Below, piece by piece: positions 24,319-32,633 of a DNA stretch of 64,000 bases; within the stretch, counting starts at the first letter, position 1; every line of letters starts with the position of its first letter. The position numbers and the translations under genes are program-made. Origin of the DNA: an uncultured bacterium (GTDB lineage: Bacteria > Elusimicrobiota > Elusimicrobia > Elusimicrobiales > Elusimicrobiaceae); assembly GCA_949297775.1 (NCBI GenBank), contig CASFTM010000016.1:1-64000 (forward strand), written 5' to 3'. The notes below the pieces were generated by a model, which did no database searches, was not told where the DNA came from, and worked only from the letters and a program-made list of their open reading frames with translations.

Positions 24319-24490
24319 ACTAAGTACTTGGGATCAGCCCGATTGTCCTTGGTTGCAGTTGTGAAAGCACGGCGTGTTTTCCTATTGCGTGAAGACCCGG
24401 ATACGGAGCCTCCCTAGGAAAGAGGAACATAGGTCATGATAATGACACAAATGAGCTAAACCCCCGAAATAATACGCGGGGGTTTATTTT
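24319..24490 (+). ncRNA. Candidate structured small RNA, about 170 bases, unclassified
   Basis: After the symporter terminator a new promoter appears: TTGAAA (24285-24290), 16 bases, TATAGT (24307-24312). About 140 bases later a rho-independent terminator (AAACCCCCG / CGGGGGTTT, 24458-24485, then TTATTTT) ends the unit. The interval has no reading frame or ribosome binding site but contains pairings such as CTTGGGA with TCCCTAG and TCCTA with TAGGA. Size and isolated position would fit a 6S-type RNA, but I did not find that family's core, nor SRP, tmRNA or RNase P motifs. Confidence 0.6.
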
Positions 24491-24550
24491 GTGGCAAATT
24501 TAGTAGAACGGGCCTTCCCAAAACCCGTCGCTTCAGCGGCAAAGAAGAGT

Positions 24551-24937
24551 CTACTTGTTTTCCCGTTCTTTCTTTTTCATCTCTTTCCACAGGGCGAGGG
24601 CTTCTTCCGGCGTAGCGGCGCGGGCGTGATCGCCAAATACATGCGGGTGGCGGCGGTGGAGTTTGTCGTACAAACCTTGGATAACATCGTCAATGGTAAA
24701 TTGCCCTTCTTCGGCGGCGATTTGGCTGTGCATCAGCACCTGCAAAAGAACATCGCCCAGCTCTTCTTTCATATTTTCAGTATCTTTGTTTTCAATAGCG
24801 TCTATCAGTTCCTGTGTTTCGTTTTGCAGGCATTTAATTAATGTTTCGTGGGTTTGCTTTTTATCCCACGGGCAGCCGTTGGGCCCGCGCAAGACGGCAA
24901 AGGTCTGCACTAAATCGTTAAAATTGTTTTTTGACAT
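24551..24937 (-). CDS. mazG: MazG-type nucleotide pyrophosphohydrolase
   Basis: House-cleaning NTP pyrophosphatase that removes non-canonical nucleoside triphosphates. The 128-residue protein is a single MazG domain: GCPWDKKQTHETL near residue 17 and the metal-binding EExxxD pattern (ETQELIDAIE and EELGDVLLQV). E. coli MazG has two such domains over 263 residues, so this is the half-length form. The ribosome binding site is GGGGAG. It is divergent from the next gene, with the two promoters overlapping. Confidence 0.93.
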   Translation of the reverse strand: MSKNNFNDLVQTFAVLRGPNGCPWDKKQTHETLIKCLQNETQELIDAIENKDTENMKEELGDVLLQVLMHSQIAAEEGQFTIDDVIQGLYDKLHRRHPHVFGDHARAATPEEALALWKEMKKKERENK

Positions 24938-24973
24938 TGTTCACTCCCCGGAAAAATGGTATACAATTATTAT

Positions 24974-26296
24974 ATGAAAAATAATATCTTCCGCCTGGTT
25001 CTACCCGCCGTATTTTTATTGTTCCCCGCGCTTTCTGGCGCGCAGGTAATGGTCGTCCGTATAGACGGAAACAAAGTATATTTGGATACCACTTCCTCCA
25101 AACAAAAAATCACCAAAGGACAACATTTTAAAATTATTTTGTCTTCGGAAAAACTCATCAATCCCAAAACCGGTAAAAACCTGGGGAATATATACACCTA
25201 TTCCCCGGAAGGGCAAATCACCGAAGTACAAGCTAAATACGCCATCGGCGAACTGGCCGAAACAGCCTCCCTTGCCATTGGGCAGGAAGCGGTATTTGAA
25301 GAAGCCGCCACCCCTGCGGCGGCACCCGCCGCCCCGGCGGGGCAAGACGCAGCCGTGTCCCCCCGGCGGAAAATTGTCTATGCACCGCTAAACCAGGAAA
25401 TCATCAGCTTAAGCCAAGCGGACGTAACCGCCCCGGGCGCGCAAAACATTATTACTTTGTCAGATAAAGGCGTGGTGACGGTGTGGAGCCGCGGCGAAAA
25501 AGAAACACTGCAGCAAGAACTCTCCTATTCCTTGGGCCGTTCCAAACAGCCCCTCACGCTCTCGGCCGCATCCGTCAAAGAAGGTCTTGCTCAAATTTTT
25601 GTTTCCGCCTATGAACCATCCCGCAAAACAATATCCACCTGGATACTGGAAAATAAAAACGGATCATTGGTCCAAACGGAAAAACTGCCTTATTTTATGA
25701 AAGAAATCGGCTGCGGAAGCGACAAAAAACTGTTTGCCCAAACGCCGTTTGTCACGTCAGGCCGCCCCGGCAGCGCACGCGAAGTATCATATCAAGACGG
25801 CAAATTCTCCATCGGCAAACCAGTCCTTTCCACTCAGCACAACTGGCTGACGGGTGTCAATTTTTATGATATAGAGGAACCAAAATCAAATAATTTACTC
25901 TATACTTCCGCCAACGGGCCAATCCGCCTGGTAACCGCAAAAGGAAAACGGGCCGAAAGCAAGGATTTGTTCGCCAAGGCTCCAAATCGTGTAAAATATA
26001 AGCAGGACATTGTGGAATTTTATCCGTCTCTGCAGGTATTTGGCCCAGCAGGCAATGCCACCGTAGCCGCGGTGGAAAACCGCTCCAAGTACGGTATTTT
26101 ATCGTCGGCTTTTGGGCAATACCACACAAGCAATATCCATTTTATGACGTTTGAAAAAGGGCGCTTGGCCGTCACAGACACGACAGAGCTGGACGGATAT
26201 GTGTATGATACCGCCTGCTCGGATGACGCCATATTGGCAGCCGAAGTACTGCCGGACGGGAGCAGTTCTGTAGTGGAAATTTTCAAATCGTTTTAG
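24974..26296 (+). CDS. Secreted protein of unknown function
   Basis: I do not recognise this family. I start it at 24974, giving 440 residues; the first 23 (MKNNIFRLVLPAVF..ALSGA) form a signal peptide with a likely cut before Q. A first domain of about 80 residues (possibly an SH3-like fold) is followed by a linker rich in alanine and proline (residues about 103-125), then a roughly 300-residue region of alternating strands that could be a propeller-like repeat fold. No ribosome binding site is present; TATACAAT ends eight bases or less before the ATG. It is followed nine bases later by thyX. Confidence 0.75.
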   Translation: MKNNIFRLVLPAVFLLFPALSGAQVMVVRIDGNKVYLDTTSSKQKITKGQHFKIILSSEKLINPKTGKNLGNIYTYSPEGQITEVQAKYAIGELAETASLAIGQEAVFEEAATPAAAPAAPAGQDAAVSPRRKIVYAPLNQEIISLSQADVTAPGAQNIITLSDKGVVTVWSRGEKETLQQELSYSLGRSKQPLTLSAASVKEGLAQIFVSAYEPSRKTISTWILENKNGSLVQTEKLPYFMKEIGCGSDKKLFAQTPFVTSGRPGSAREVSYQDGKFSIGKPVLSTQHNWLTGVNFYDIEEPKSNNLLYTSANGPIRLVTAKGKRAESKDLFAKAPNRVKYKQDIVEFYPSLQVFGPAGNATVAAVENRSKYGILSSAFGQYHTSNIHFMTFEKGRLAVTDTTELDGYVYDTACSDDAILAAEVLPDGSSSVVEIFKSF

Positions 26297-26305
26297 GAGA
26301 ACACC

Positions 26306-26998
26306 GTGCAACAGTCTAATGAAAAAATCAATGTGTTGGACAAAGGTTTCGTGCGCCTGGTAGATTTTATGGGCGGCGACGACCGCGCCGTACAAGCGGC
26401 CCGCGTATCTTTTGGTGCAGTATCCAAAGGGCCGGAACAAGATAAACGCCTGATTAAATATTTGATGGAACATGCGCACCATACCCCTTTTGAACATTGC
26501 TATTTTCAGTTTCATATCTGCTGCCCGATTTATGTGGCGCGCCAGTGGATGCGCCACCGCTGGGGTTCGTATAACGAAATCAGTGCGCGTTATACCGAAG
26601 TAAAAGACGAATTTTATATCCCTTCCAAGTTCCGCGGGCAGGACACCAAAAACAAACAAGGTTCCGTGGCCGACAGCCAGCTGGATAACGAGGCCCTGCG
26701 CAAAATTTACGAAGACAGCGTAGAAGCTTCTTATGCGGCTTATCATAAATTGTTGGAAGCCGGCGTGGCGCGCGAAATGGCGCGCGGCGTGTTGCCGGTT
26801 TGCCAATATACCCAATTTTACTGGAGCGTAAACGCCAGAAGTTTGTTCAACTTTTTGTGCCTGCGCATGGATAAGCACGCACAGCTGGAAATCCGTGTGT
26901 ATGCGGACGAAATTGCCAAAATCGTGCAAGAAAAAATGCCGTGGGCGTGGGAAGCCTTTGAAGCGCTGAACAAACAGCTGCCGTTGGGCTCGGAATAA
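26306..26998 (+). CDS. thyX: Flavin-dependent thymidylate synthase ThyX
   Basis: Makes dTMP from dUMP using methylene-tetrahydrofolate and FAD/NADPH. The 230-residue protein carries the ThyX signature RHRWGSYNEISARY (RHRX7S) near residue 89. The start is GTG, chosen because of the AGGAGA ribosome binding site six bases upstream. It lies directly behind the secreted-protein gene and 25 bases ahead of glgC, on the same strand. No thyA is seen in the window. Confidence 0.97.
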   Translation: MQQSNEKINVLDKGFVRLVDFMGGDDRAVQAARVSFGAVSKGPEQDKRLIKYLMEHAHHTPFEHCYFQFHICCPIYVARQWMRHRWGSYNEISARYTEVKDEFYIPSKFRGQDTKNKQGSVADSQLDNEALRKIYEDSVEASYAAYHKLLEAGVAREMARGVLPVCQYTQFYWSVNARSLFNFLCLRMDKHAQLEIRVYADEIAKIVQEKMPWAWEAFEALNKQLPLGSE

Positions 26999-27023
26999 AA
27001 GTCTTATCATTAAGGGGAAACAT

Positions 27024-28232
27024 ATGAGAATACTCGGCATGATTATGGCCGGGGGCAAAGGAGAACGGCTCTATCCGCTGACAAAAGACCGCTCCAAACC
27101 CTCCGTGCCGTTCGGCGGGAAATACAGAATTGTGGACTTTGTGCTCTCCAACTTCGTCAACTCCGGGATTTTTTCTTCCTATGTGTTGGTGCAGTACCTG
27201 TCGCAAAGTTTGATTGAATACCTGCGCACCACCTGGCGTTCGGAAGGTATTATTTCGGACCATTTTTTAACCTGCGTGCCACCGCAAATGCGCCTGGGCG
27301 AAATTTGGTACCGCGGCACGGCAGACTCCGTCCGCCAAAACATCAACCTCGTGAAAGATTTTGCGCCGGACTTAGTGGCTATTTTTGGGGCGGACCACAT
27401 CTACCGTATGGATGTGCGGCAGATGATTGACTACCACCTGAAAAACAAGGCAGACGTGACCGTAGCCGCCAACACCGTGCCGCTGGCGGAAGCATCGGCC
27501 TTCGGCGTTTTGGGAACCGACGAAACCGGGCGCATCATTCAATTTGACGAAAAACCCGCCCAGCCCAAATGCATACCGGGCAACCACAAAGCGGCGTTTG
27601 CCTCTATGGGCAACTATATTTTTAATACCGATGTATTGCTGCAGGTGCTCCAAAAACGCTTCTGCGATGTGCCCGCGCTGGATTTCGGCAAACATATTTT
27701 GCCTAAAATTCTAACCGACCACCGCACATTCGCCTACAACTTTCAAAGCCAAACGCTCCCGGGGGCAAAACCGCACGAAGAACAGGGTTACTGGCGAGAC
27801 GTAGGAACGATTGAATCCTTCTGGCAAACGAATATGGACCTGTTGGGGCCCAAACCGAAGCTGGATTTAAATAATCCCAAATGGCCCATCAGCACTACCC
27901 TCAACCGTGTTCCGCCCACGAAATATTTAGGGGGCACGGTCACTAATTCCATCATTGGGGACGGGTGCATTATCCACCCAAAAGCCAAAATTAAAAACTG
28001 CGTCATCAGCGACAGCGTCATCGTTGGCGAAGGCGCGGAATTGGAAGGCTGCGTAATTATGGATAACTGCGAAATTAAAGCCGGCGCCAAACTGAAAAAA
28101 GTGATTATGGACCGCTTTAACACCGTAGCCGCCAAGCAAACTATTGGGCATAATGTGGAAGCGGATTCGCAGAAATACTACATAGACCCTTCCGGCATTA
28201 TCGTTATCCCGCGCGGCAAGAGCAAATTCTAA
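27024..28232 (+). CDS. glgC: Glucose-1-phosphate adenylyltransferase
   Basis: Makes ADP-glucose, the activated donor for glycogen synthesis. The 402-residue protein has the N-terminal nucleotidyltransferase motif GGKGERLYPLTKDRSKP (residues about 10-26), the catalytic region FGADHIYRMD, and a C-terminal left-handed beta-helix of hexapeptide repeats (from about residue 300). AGGGGA serves as ribosome binding site. No other glycogen genes are adjacent; the gene is closed by a terminator. Confidence 0.96.
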   Translation: MRILGMIMAGGKGERLYPLTKDRSKPSVPFGGKYRIVDFVLSNFVNSGIFSSYVLVQYLSQSLIEYLRTTWRSEGIISDHFLTCVPPQMRLGEIWYRGTADSVRQNINLVKDFAPDLVAIFGADHIYRMDVRQMIDYHLKNKADVTVAANTVPLAEASAFGVLGTDETGRIIQFDEKPAQPKCIPGNHKAAFASMGNYIFNTDVLLQVLQKRFCDVPALDFGKHILPKILTDHRTFAYNFQSQTLPGAKPHEEQGYWRDVGTIESFWQTNMDLLGPKPKLDLNNPKWPISTTLNRVPPTKYLGGTVTNSIIGDGCIIHPKAKIKNCVISDSVIVGEGAELEGCVIMDNCEIKAGAKLKKVIMDRFNTVAAKQTIGHNVEADSQKYYIDPSGIIVIPRGKSKF

Positions 28233-28234
28233 TC

Positions 28235-28264
28235 AAAAGCGCGGCAGCATATGCCGCGCTTTTT
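28235..28264 (+). terminator. Terminator after glgC
   Basis: Stem AAAGCGCGGCA / TGCCGCGCTTT followed by TT, ending just before phoH. Confidence 0.75.
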
Positions 28265-28269
28265 AGTAT

Positions 28270-29214
28270 ATGATCAAAACCTTAAAACTTAAAAACCAAG
28301 AAGAAATTTTAATCGCCCTGGGTATACAGGACCGGAAACTGCGCGCCCTGGAAAAGAATTTTAAAGTTACCGTTTTCGTCAAATATGACGAAGACGGCGG
28401 CGGCGCGTTATTATCCGTAAAAGGCACCAATTCGCGGGTGGACAAAGCCCTTGCCAAACTGCAAAAGGACCTGGCCCTAAACGCCGAGAAACGCCCGCTG
28501 GATTTGGTCAAAGACACCGTCCCTTTTGCCAACAACATTATTTTCCGCCCGGAACACGCCCGCCCGGTGGAAGCCCGCAGCGAAAACCAAAAAAAATATA
28601 TAGAAGCCGTTTTCTCCCACGATTTGGTCATTTCTTCCGGTCCGGCGGGAACGGGCAAAACTTTCCTGGCTTGCGCGTGCGCGCTGCGCGCGCTGGAACT
28701 AGGGCTGACGGAACGCATTGTCGTCACGCGCCCAATTGTGGAAGCCGGCGAAAAGCTGGGGTTTCTGCCCGGAGATATTGAAGAAAAAGTGGACCCATAC
28801 CTGCGCCCCATTTACGATGCTTTCTACTCTATGTTGGGGATGGAACGTTTCAATTCGCTTAAATACAACAACATTTTGGAAATTGTCCCGCTGGCGTATA
28901 TGCGCGGGCGCACGCTGGAAAAAGCGTTTATTATTTTGGACGAAGCACAAAACACCCTGCCCGCGCAAATGAAAATGTTTTTAACGCGTATGGGTATTGG
29001 CTCTAAAATGATTGTAAACGGCGATTTGTCGCAAATTGACTTGCCAGATAAAAAAGCCAGCGGGCTTTTGCAGGCGGCTGAAGTTTTAGGCAAGTTAAAA
29101 AACGTATCGTTTATTCAATTTACCGGGGAAGACGTGGTGCGCCACCCGCTGGTAAAAGACATCGTGGCCGCCTACGACAAATGGGAAAAGAAACACGCGG
29201 GGAAAACCAAATGA
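28270..29214 (+). CDS. phoH: PhoH-family ATPase
   Basis: RNA-metabolism-linked P-loop ATPase of 314 residues. Walker A is GPAGTGKTFLA near residue 124 and Walker B is FIILDEAQNT near residue 221. As in many bacteria its stop overlaps the start of ybeY (ATGA), supporting a shared role in rRNA or 30S maturation. No ribosome binding site is obvious before the ATG, which follows the glgC terminator by only a few bases, so the start or transcription mode is uncertain. Confidence 0.92.
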   Translation: MIKTLKLKNQEEILIALGIQDRKLRALEKNFKVTVFVKYDEDGGGALLSVKGTNSRVDKALAKLQKDLALNAEKRPLDLVKDTVPFANNIIFRPEHARPVEARSENQKKYIEAVFSHDLVISSGPAGTGKTFLACACALRALELGLTERIVVTRPIVEAGEKLGFLPGDIEEKVDPYLRPIYDAFYSMLGMERFNSLKYNNILEIVPLAYMRGRTLEKAFIILDEAQNTLPAQMKMFLTRMGIGSKMIVNGDLSQIDLPDKKASGLLQAAEVLGKLKNVSFIQFTGEDVVRHPLVKDIVAAYDKWEKKHAGKTK

Positions 29215-29660
29215 TAGCGCATATTTTTTACCAAACGGACATTCCCAACTATTTGCGCCGCACGGGTTTATTTAAAGCGGCGCTGAAAAAAGGACTGAAA
29301 CAATTTGCCCGCCAAGACATAGAAGTCAATGTCATTTTCGTGGACGAAAAAGAAATCCGCCGCGTCAACGTGGAGTTTTTAGACCACCATTATGTTACGG
29401 ATGTGATTTCGTTTAACAACGAAAAGCCGCCCTTTGACACCGGCGAACCGTGGGCCTTTGGCGATATTTTCGTGTGTTACCCGGTGGCGCGCAAAAATGC
29501 AAAAACGTTTGGTCATACCTTTTTGCAGGAAATGCTGATGTACGTCACGCACGGGGCGCTGCATTTATCAGGAATGGACGACCACGACCCCAAAGACCGG
29601 GCAGAAATGGACCGCCAGGCCGAAAAGATTATTTCCGACGTGTTGGCAGGCAAGCGCTGA
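29211..29660 (+). CDS. ybeY: Endoribonuclease / rRNA maturation factor YbeY
   Basis: Metal-dependent factor for 16S 3'-end maturation and ribosome quality control. I start it at 29211 (ATGA overlap with phoH), giving 149 residues; an upstream frame start at 29181 would lie inside phoH. The zinc motif is HGALHLSGMDDH near residue 115, with one residue more than the E. coli HGTLHLQGYDH spacing before the third histidine, a variant I believe occurs in other phyla too. Confidence 0.93.
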   Translation: MIAHIFYQTDIPNYLRRTGLFKAALKKGLKQFARQDIEVNVIFVDEKEIRRVNVEFLDHHYVTDVISFNNEKPPFDTGEPWAFGDIFVCYPVARKNAKTFGHTFLQEMLMYVTHGALHLSGMDDHDPKDRAEMDRQAEKIISDVLAGKR

Positions 29661-29713
29661 TTGCTGTTGTGCGCGGGGAACGCGCCTGCGCACCGGCGGA
29701 TTTTTTAAAACAC

Positions 29714-29743
29714 AAAGGGAACAGCTCTCCGCCGTTCCCTTTT
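29714..29743. terminator. Bidirectional terminator between ybeY and the phosphatase gene
   Basis: Stem AAAGGGAAC / GTTCCCTTT between two convergent genes; A- and T-rich on both sides, though the T-runs are short. Confidence 0.6.
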
Positions 29744-29773
29744 GATATACGAATTTGATATACAAAACCCGTT

Positions 29774-30568
29774 TTAAGCAGCAGCCGGGGGCACGTCTAC
29801 AATGTGTACCGCTCCCGCCTCGTCTATAGTCAGATATTGCAACCTGCGGTGCATGCCCACGTCCACCGGGATAATATTCGTTGCCGCGTCCACAATAATC
29901 CGCTCCACCTGGGTATGCCCCACCACTTGCACCAGCGGGCTTTTGGGATAAGAAGTGATTAAATCTTCCAAATCTTCCCAAAAAATACCGCCGAAGCGGT
30001 CGGCCCCTTTGCGGCTGATGCTGATATTAAAAATAGGGTGCTTAAAAAATTCGTGCTTAATAGACTCGCGGAAAATCAGGTTAATTAATGCGGCAATATT
30101 GCCGGCACTCGGGTCGTCTAACTGCATTTGGAAAATCCTGTATAATTTGCGCGTTACGCCGGCATGGGTAAACAAAATACCTTTGTATGCATACGCCGCG
30201 CGCAGTTCGCCGGTTAACACTTGGCGGGTCAGTTTTTCCTGCATTAATTTGGCCTCTTCCAAACTGAACCCGGAAATAACAAAATTAGCCAGCAGCGGTT
30301 CCAACTCGTGGTTGCCCACCAAGCGCACCACTTCGCCCTGGGAGCGGGCGGCTTGTTTTTGGATTTTGTCCAACAGGTTGTCCACCTGGCGCGACGCCGG
30401 CCCTCGGTCTAAAATGTCCCCCATTTGAACCAACCGGTTGTGCCCGCCGCACCAATTTAGTTTTTCATCTATCACGCCGGCGTGGCGCAGGAGTTTGACA
30501 AATGGCTCAAACTGCCCGTGCACGTCCCCTACCACAATCACCTGCTTGGGTTGTTTTGGAGTTTCCAT
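29774..30568 (-). CDS. Calcineurin-like metallophosphoesterase (PPP-type)
   Basis: Predicted serine/threonine-type protein phosphatase or nucleotide phosphatase. The PPP signature motifs are in order: GDVHG near residue 14, GDILDRGP near 54 and GNHELEPL near 87, followed by further metal-ligand histidines (FTHAGV, VVGHTQ). I choose the start METPKQPK at 30568 (264 residues) with GGAAGG upstream; an earlier ATG at 30610 would add 14 hydrophobic residues. It is divergent from the oxidase operon. Substrate unknown. Confidence 0.85.
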   Translation of the reverse strand: METPKQPKQVIVVGDVHGQFEPFVKLLRHAGVIDEKLNWCGGHNRLVQMGDILDRGPASRQVDNLLDKIQKQAARSQGEVVRLVGNHELEPLLANFVISGFSLEEAKLMQEKLTRQVLTGELRAAYAYKGILFTHAGVTRKLYRIFQMQLDDPSAGNIAALINLIFRESIKHEFFKHPIFNISISRKGADRFGGIFWEDLEDLITSYPKSPLVQVVGHTQVERIIVDAATNIIPVDVGMHRRLQYLTIDEAGAVHIVDVPPAAA

Positions 30569-30641
30569 TGGAATACAGCCTTCCACAAATAATATAATAA
30601 TAGTATACAAAAAACAGATTAAACCACGCTTTTAGATACTT

Positions 30642-32633
30642 ATGCACATACCGCCCGCCGCTTTGCGCCAATTACAGCATACCGTGGGGAAGGACAACAT
30701 CCTGACCGACGATATTTCCCTTTCCCTATATGCCTACGATTGTTCCCTTTCGCGCACGCGGCCGGACGCGTTGATTAATCTGCCTTCGGAGGAATCCATC
30801 TCCCCCGTGCTGCGTATTTTGCACCAATACGCTATTCCGTTTGTCCCGCGGGCCGCGGCTACCAACCACGCCGGCAGCTGCAGCGCGTTAAACGGCGGCG
30901 TGATTTTAAACACCGCCGGACTCAACCGCATTTTGCAAATCAACACACGGGAAGGCTATGCGCTGGTGCAGACGGGCGTCATTACCGGGGATTTGCAGGA
31001 CAAGCTGGCGCCGTTGGGGTTTTTCTACGCACCGGACCCCGCCAGCGAACGCGTCTGCACCTTGGGCGGCAACCTGGCCCAAAATGCAAGCGGCGCGCGC
31101 TGTATGAAATACGGCGGCACGATAGACCATATACTGGAAGCGGATTTTGTGCTTCCGGACGGGACGGAAATGCACTTTTCCCGCCGGGACATCGGGCCGG
31201 ATTGGATTGGCCTGTTAGCCGGGAGCGAAGGGACGTTGGGCCTCATAAAACGGATGAAAGTAAAAATCCTGCCGGCAGCCAAACACATCAAAACTTTTTT
31301 GGTAACGTTTCCGTCTTTAGCGGACAGTGTGCAAACCGTTAGTGATCTAGCCGCCCAGGGTATTATCCCCCGCTGCGTGGAAGCGATGGACCAAGTAACC
31401 ACCCGCGCAGTGGAAGCATTCGCTCACGCCGGATATCCAACCAATGCCCAGGCCTTGTTGATTTTAGAATTGGACGGCACGCCCGCGCAAATTGAACGCG
31501 AAGAAAAGCAATTGGAAGGAATTTGCCTTCACAACCACGCCCAGCAGTTCATCCCCGCCAAGACGGAAGCCGAACGGCAAAAACTGTGGTTCGGCCGCCG
31601 CGCGGCTTATGCGGCGATGGCGCGCCTGGCGCCCAATGTAATGGTGGGGGACGGCACCGTCCCGCGCAGCGAGCTCCCGCGCGCCCTGGAAAAAGTACGC
31701 CGTATTTTGGATGAAAACCATATTTACGCCAGTTTGCTTTTTCACGCGGGGGACGGCAATTTTCATCCGCAAATTGTTTTTGACGAACGCCATAAACCCG
31801 AAACAGTACGCGTTACCCGTGCGATAAAAGAAATTTTACAGGCGTGCGTGGATTGCGGCGGCACCATTTCCGGCGAGCACGGCATCGGCGTAGAAAAACG
31901 CGCCGTAATGGCCTATCAATACGACACGCCTACATTGGATTTGTTTACCCATATCAAACACGCCGCCGACCCGCTTGGGATTGCCAACCCGCTTAAGTTA
32001 ATTCCGCTGGATTATGCTTCCCGCACTCGTGAACCTGCGGCTTTGCCCCCGGCTCTGCAACAGCTGTCGGACCAACTTAAAACCTGCCGGCAAGCGCATA
32101 CGCCGCTTATTCCCGCAGGGGCTAATACCCGCCTGCACGCCAATACCCGCACCCTCAGCACGCATACGCTTTGCCGCATCGTGGATATTGATAAAACCAA
32201 CTATACCGCCACCGCCGAAGCGGGCGTGTTGCTAAAGGACTTGACGACAGCTTTGCGGGGAAAAAATGTTTTTTGTGCACTACCCGACGGACCGGGCACG
32301 TTGGGCGGCGCTTTTGCTTCGGGCTGTGTGCCGGATTTTTACCCGGATGTGTTGGGAATAGAAGCTCTGTTGCCGGACGGGTCTTATATCCGCTATGGCG
32401 GCAAATTAATGAAAAACGCCGCCGGCTATCATTTAACCCGTTTATTCGCCGGGTCTCAAGGAACCTTGGGAATTATTACCCGTTTAACCTTTAAAATTTT
32501 TGCTACGCCGGTGGCCCGTGCGGAAGCCCGTCGGTTCCAACCGGCGGTGTCCAATCCGCTGTGGGAGGCTCTTAAAAAACAGTTGGACCCGGACGGTCTA
32601 TTTCCTGCTTTAGAAGGAGGCATGGATGCCTGA
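30642..32633 (+). CDS. FAD-linked oxidase, GlcD-GlcE fusion (glycolate/lactate dehydrogenase-like)
   Basis: Residues 1 to about 460 match GlcD: an FAD_binding_4 domain with GGNLAQNASGARCMKYG near 144, the FAD-oxidase C-terminal motif FHAGDGNFHP near 366 and GGTISGEHGIG near 405. Residues about 470-663 are a second FAD_binding_4 domain resembling GlcE, with GGKLMKNAAGYHLTRLFAG and SQGTLGIITR. In E. coli these are separate proteins of the glycolate oxidase complex. It overlaps the next gene (GlcF-like) by eight bases. No ribosome binding site is seen before the ATG. Substrate (glycolate, lactate or other 2-hydroxy acid) is not determined. Confidence 0.88.
   Translation: MHIPPAALRQLQHTVGKDNILTDDISLSLYAYDCSLSRTRPDALINLPSEESISPVLRILHQYAIPFVPRAAATNHAGSCSALNGGVILNTAGLNRILQINTREGYALVQTGVITGDLQDKLAPLGFFYAPDPASERVCTLGGNLAQNASGARCMKYGGTIDHILEADFVLPDGTEMHFSRRDIGPDWIGLLAGSEGTLGLIKRMKVKILPAAKHIKTFLVTFPSLADSVQTVSDLAAQGIIPRCVEAMDQVTTRAVEAFAHAGYPTNAQALLILELDGTPAQIEREEKQLEGICLHNHAQQFIPAKTEAERQKLWFGRRAAYAAMARLAPNVMVGDGTVPRSELPRALEKVRRILDENHIYASLLFHAGDGNFHPQIVFDERHKPETVRVTRAIKEILQACVDCGGTISGEHGIGVEKRAVMAYQYDTPTLDLFTHIKHAADPLGIANPLKLIPLDYASRTREPAALPPALQQLSDQLKTCRQAHTPLIPAGANTRLHANTRTLSTHTLCRIVDIDKTNYTATAEAGVLLKDLTTALRGKNVFCALPDGPGTLGGAFASGCVPDFYPDVLGIEALLPDGSYIRYGGKLMKNAAGYHLTRLFAGSQGTLGIITRLTFKIFATPVARAEARRFQPAVSNPLWEALKKQLDPDGLFPALEGGMDA

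Noticed and set aside
24319-24490. Naming the orphan RNA 6S, SRP or tmRNA
   Set aside because: Size fits 6S, but no conserved core was identified; SRP tetraloop and tmRNA tRNA-like ends are absent.
26099-27058. 319-codon minus-strand frame opposite thyX
   Set aside because: Wholly antisense to the well-supported thyX and the preceding gene; composition is that of a reverse complement.
29550-29620. Extra residue in the YbeY zinc motif as a defect
   Set aside because: The GxDDHD form keeps all three histidines and, as far as I recall, occurs in other phyla.
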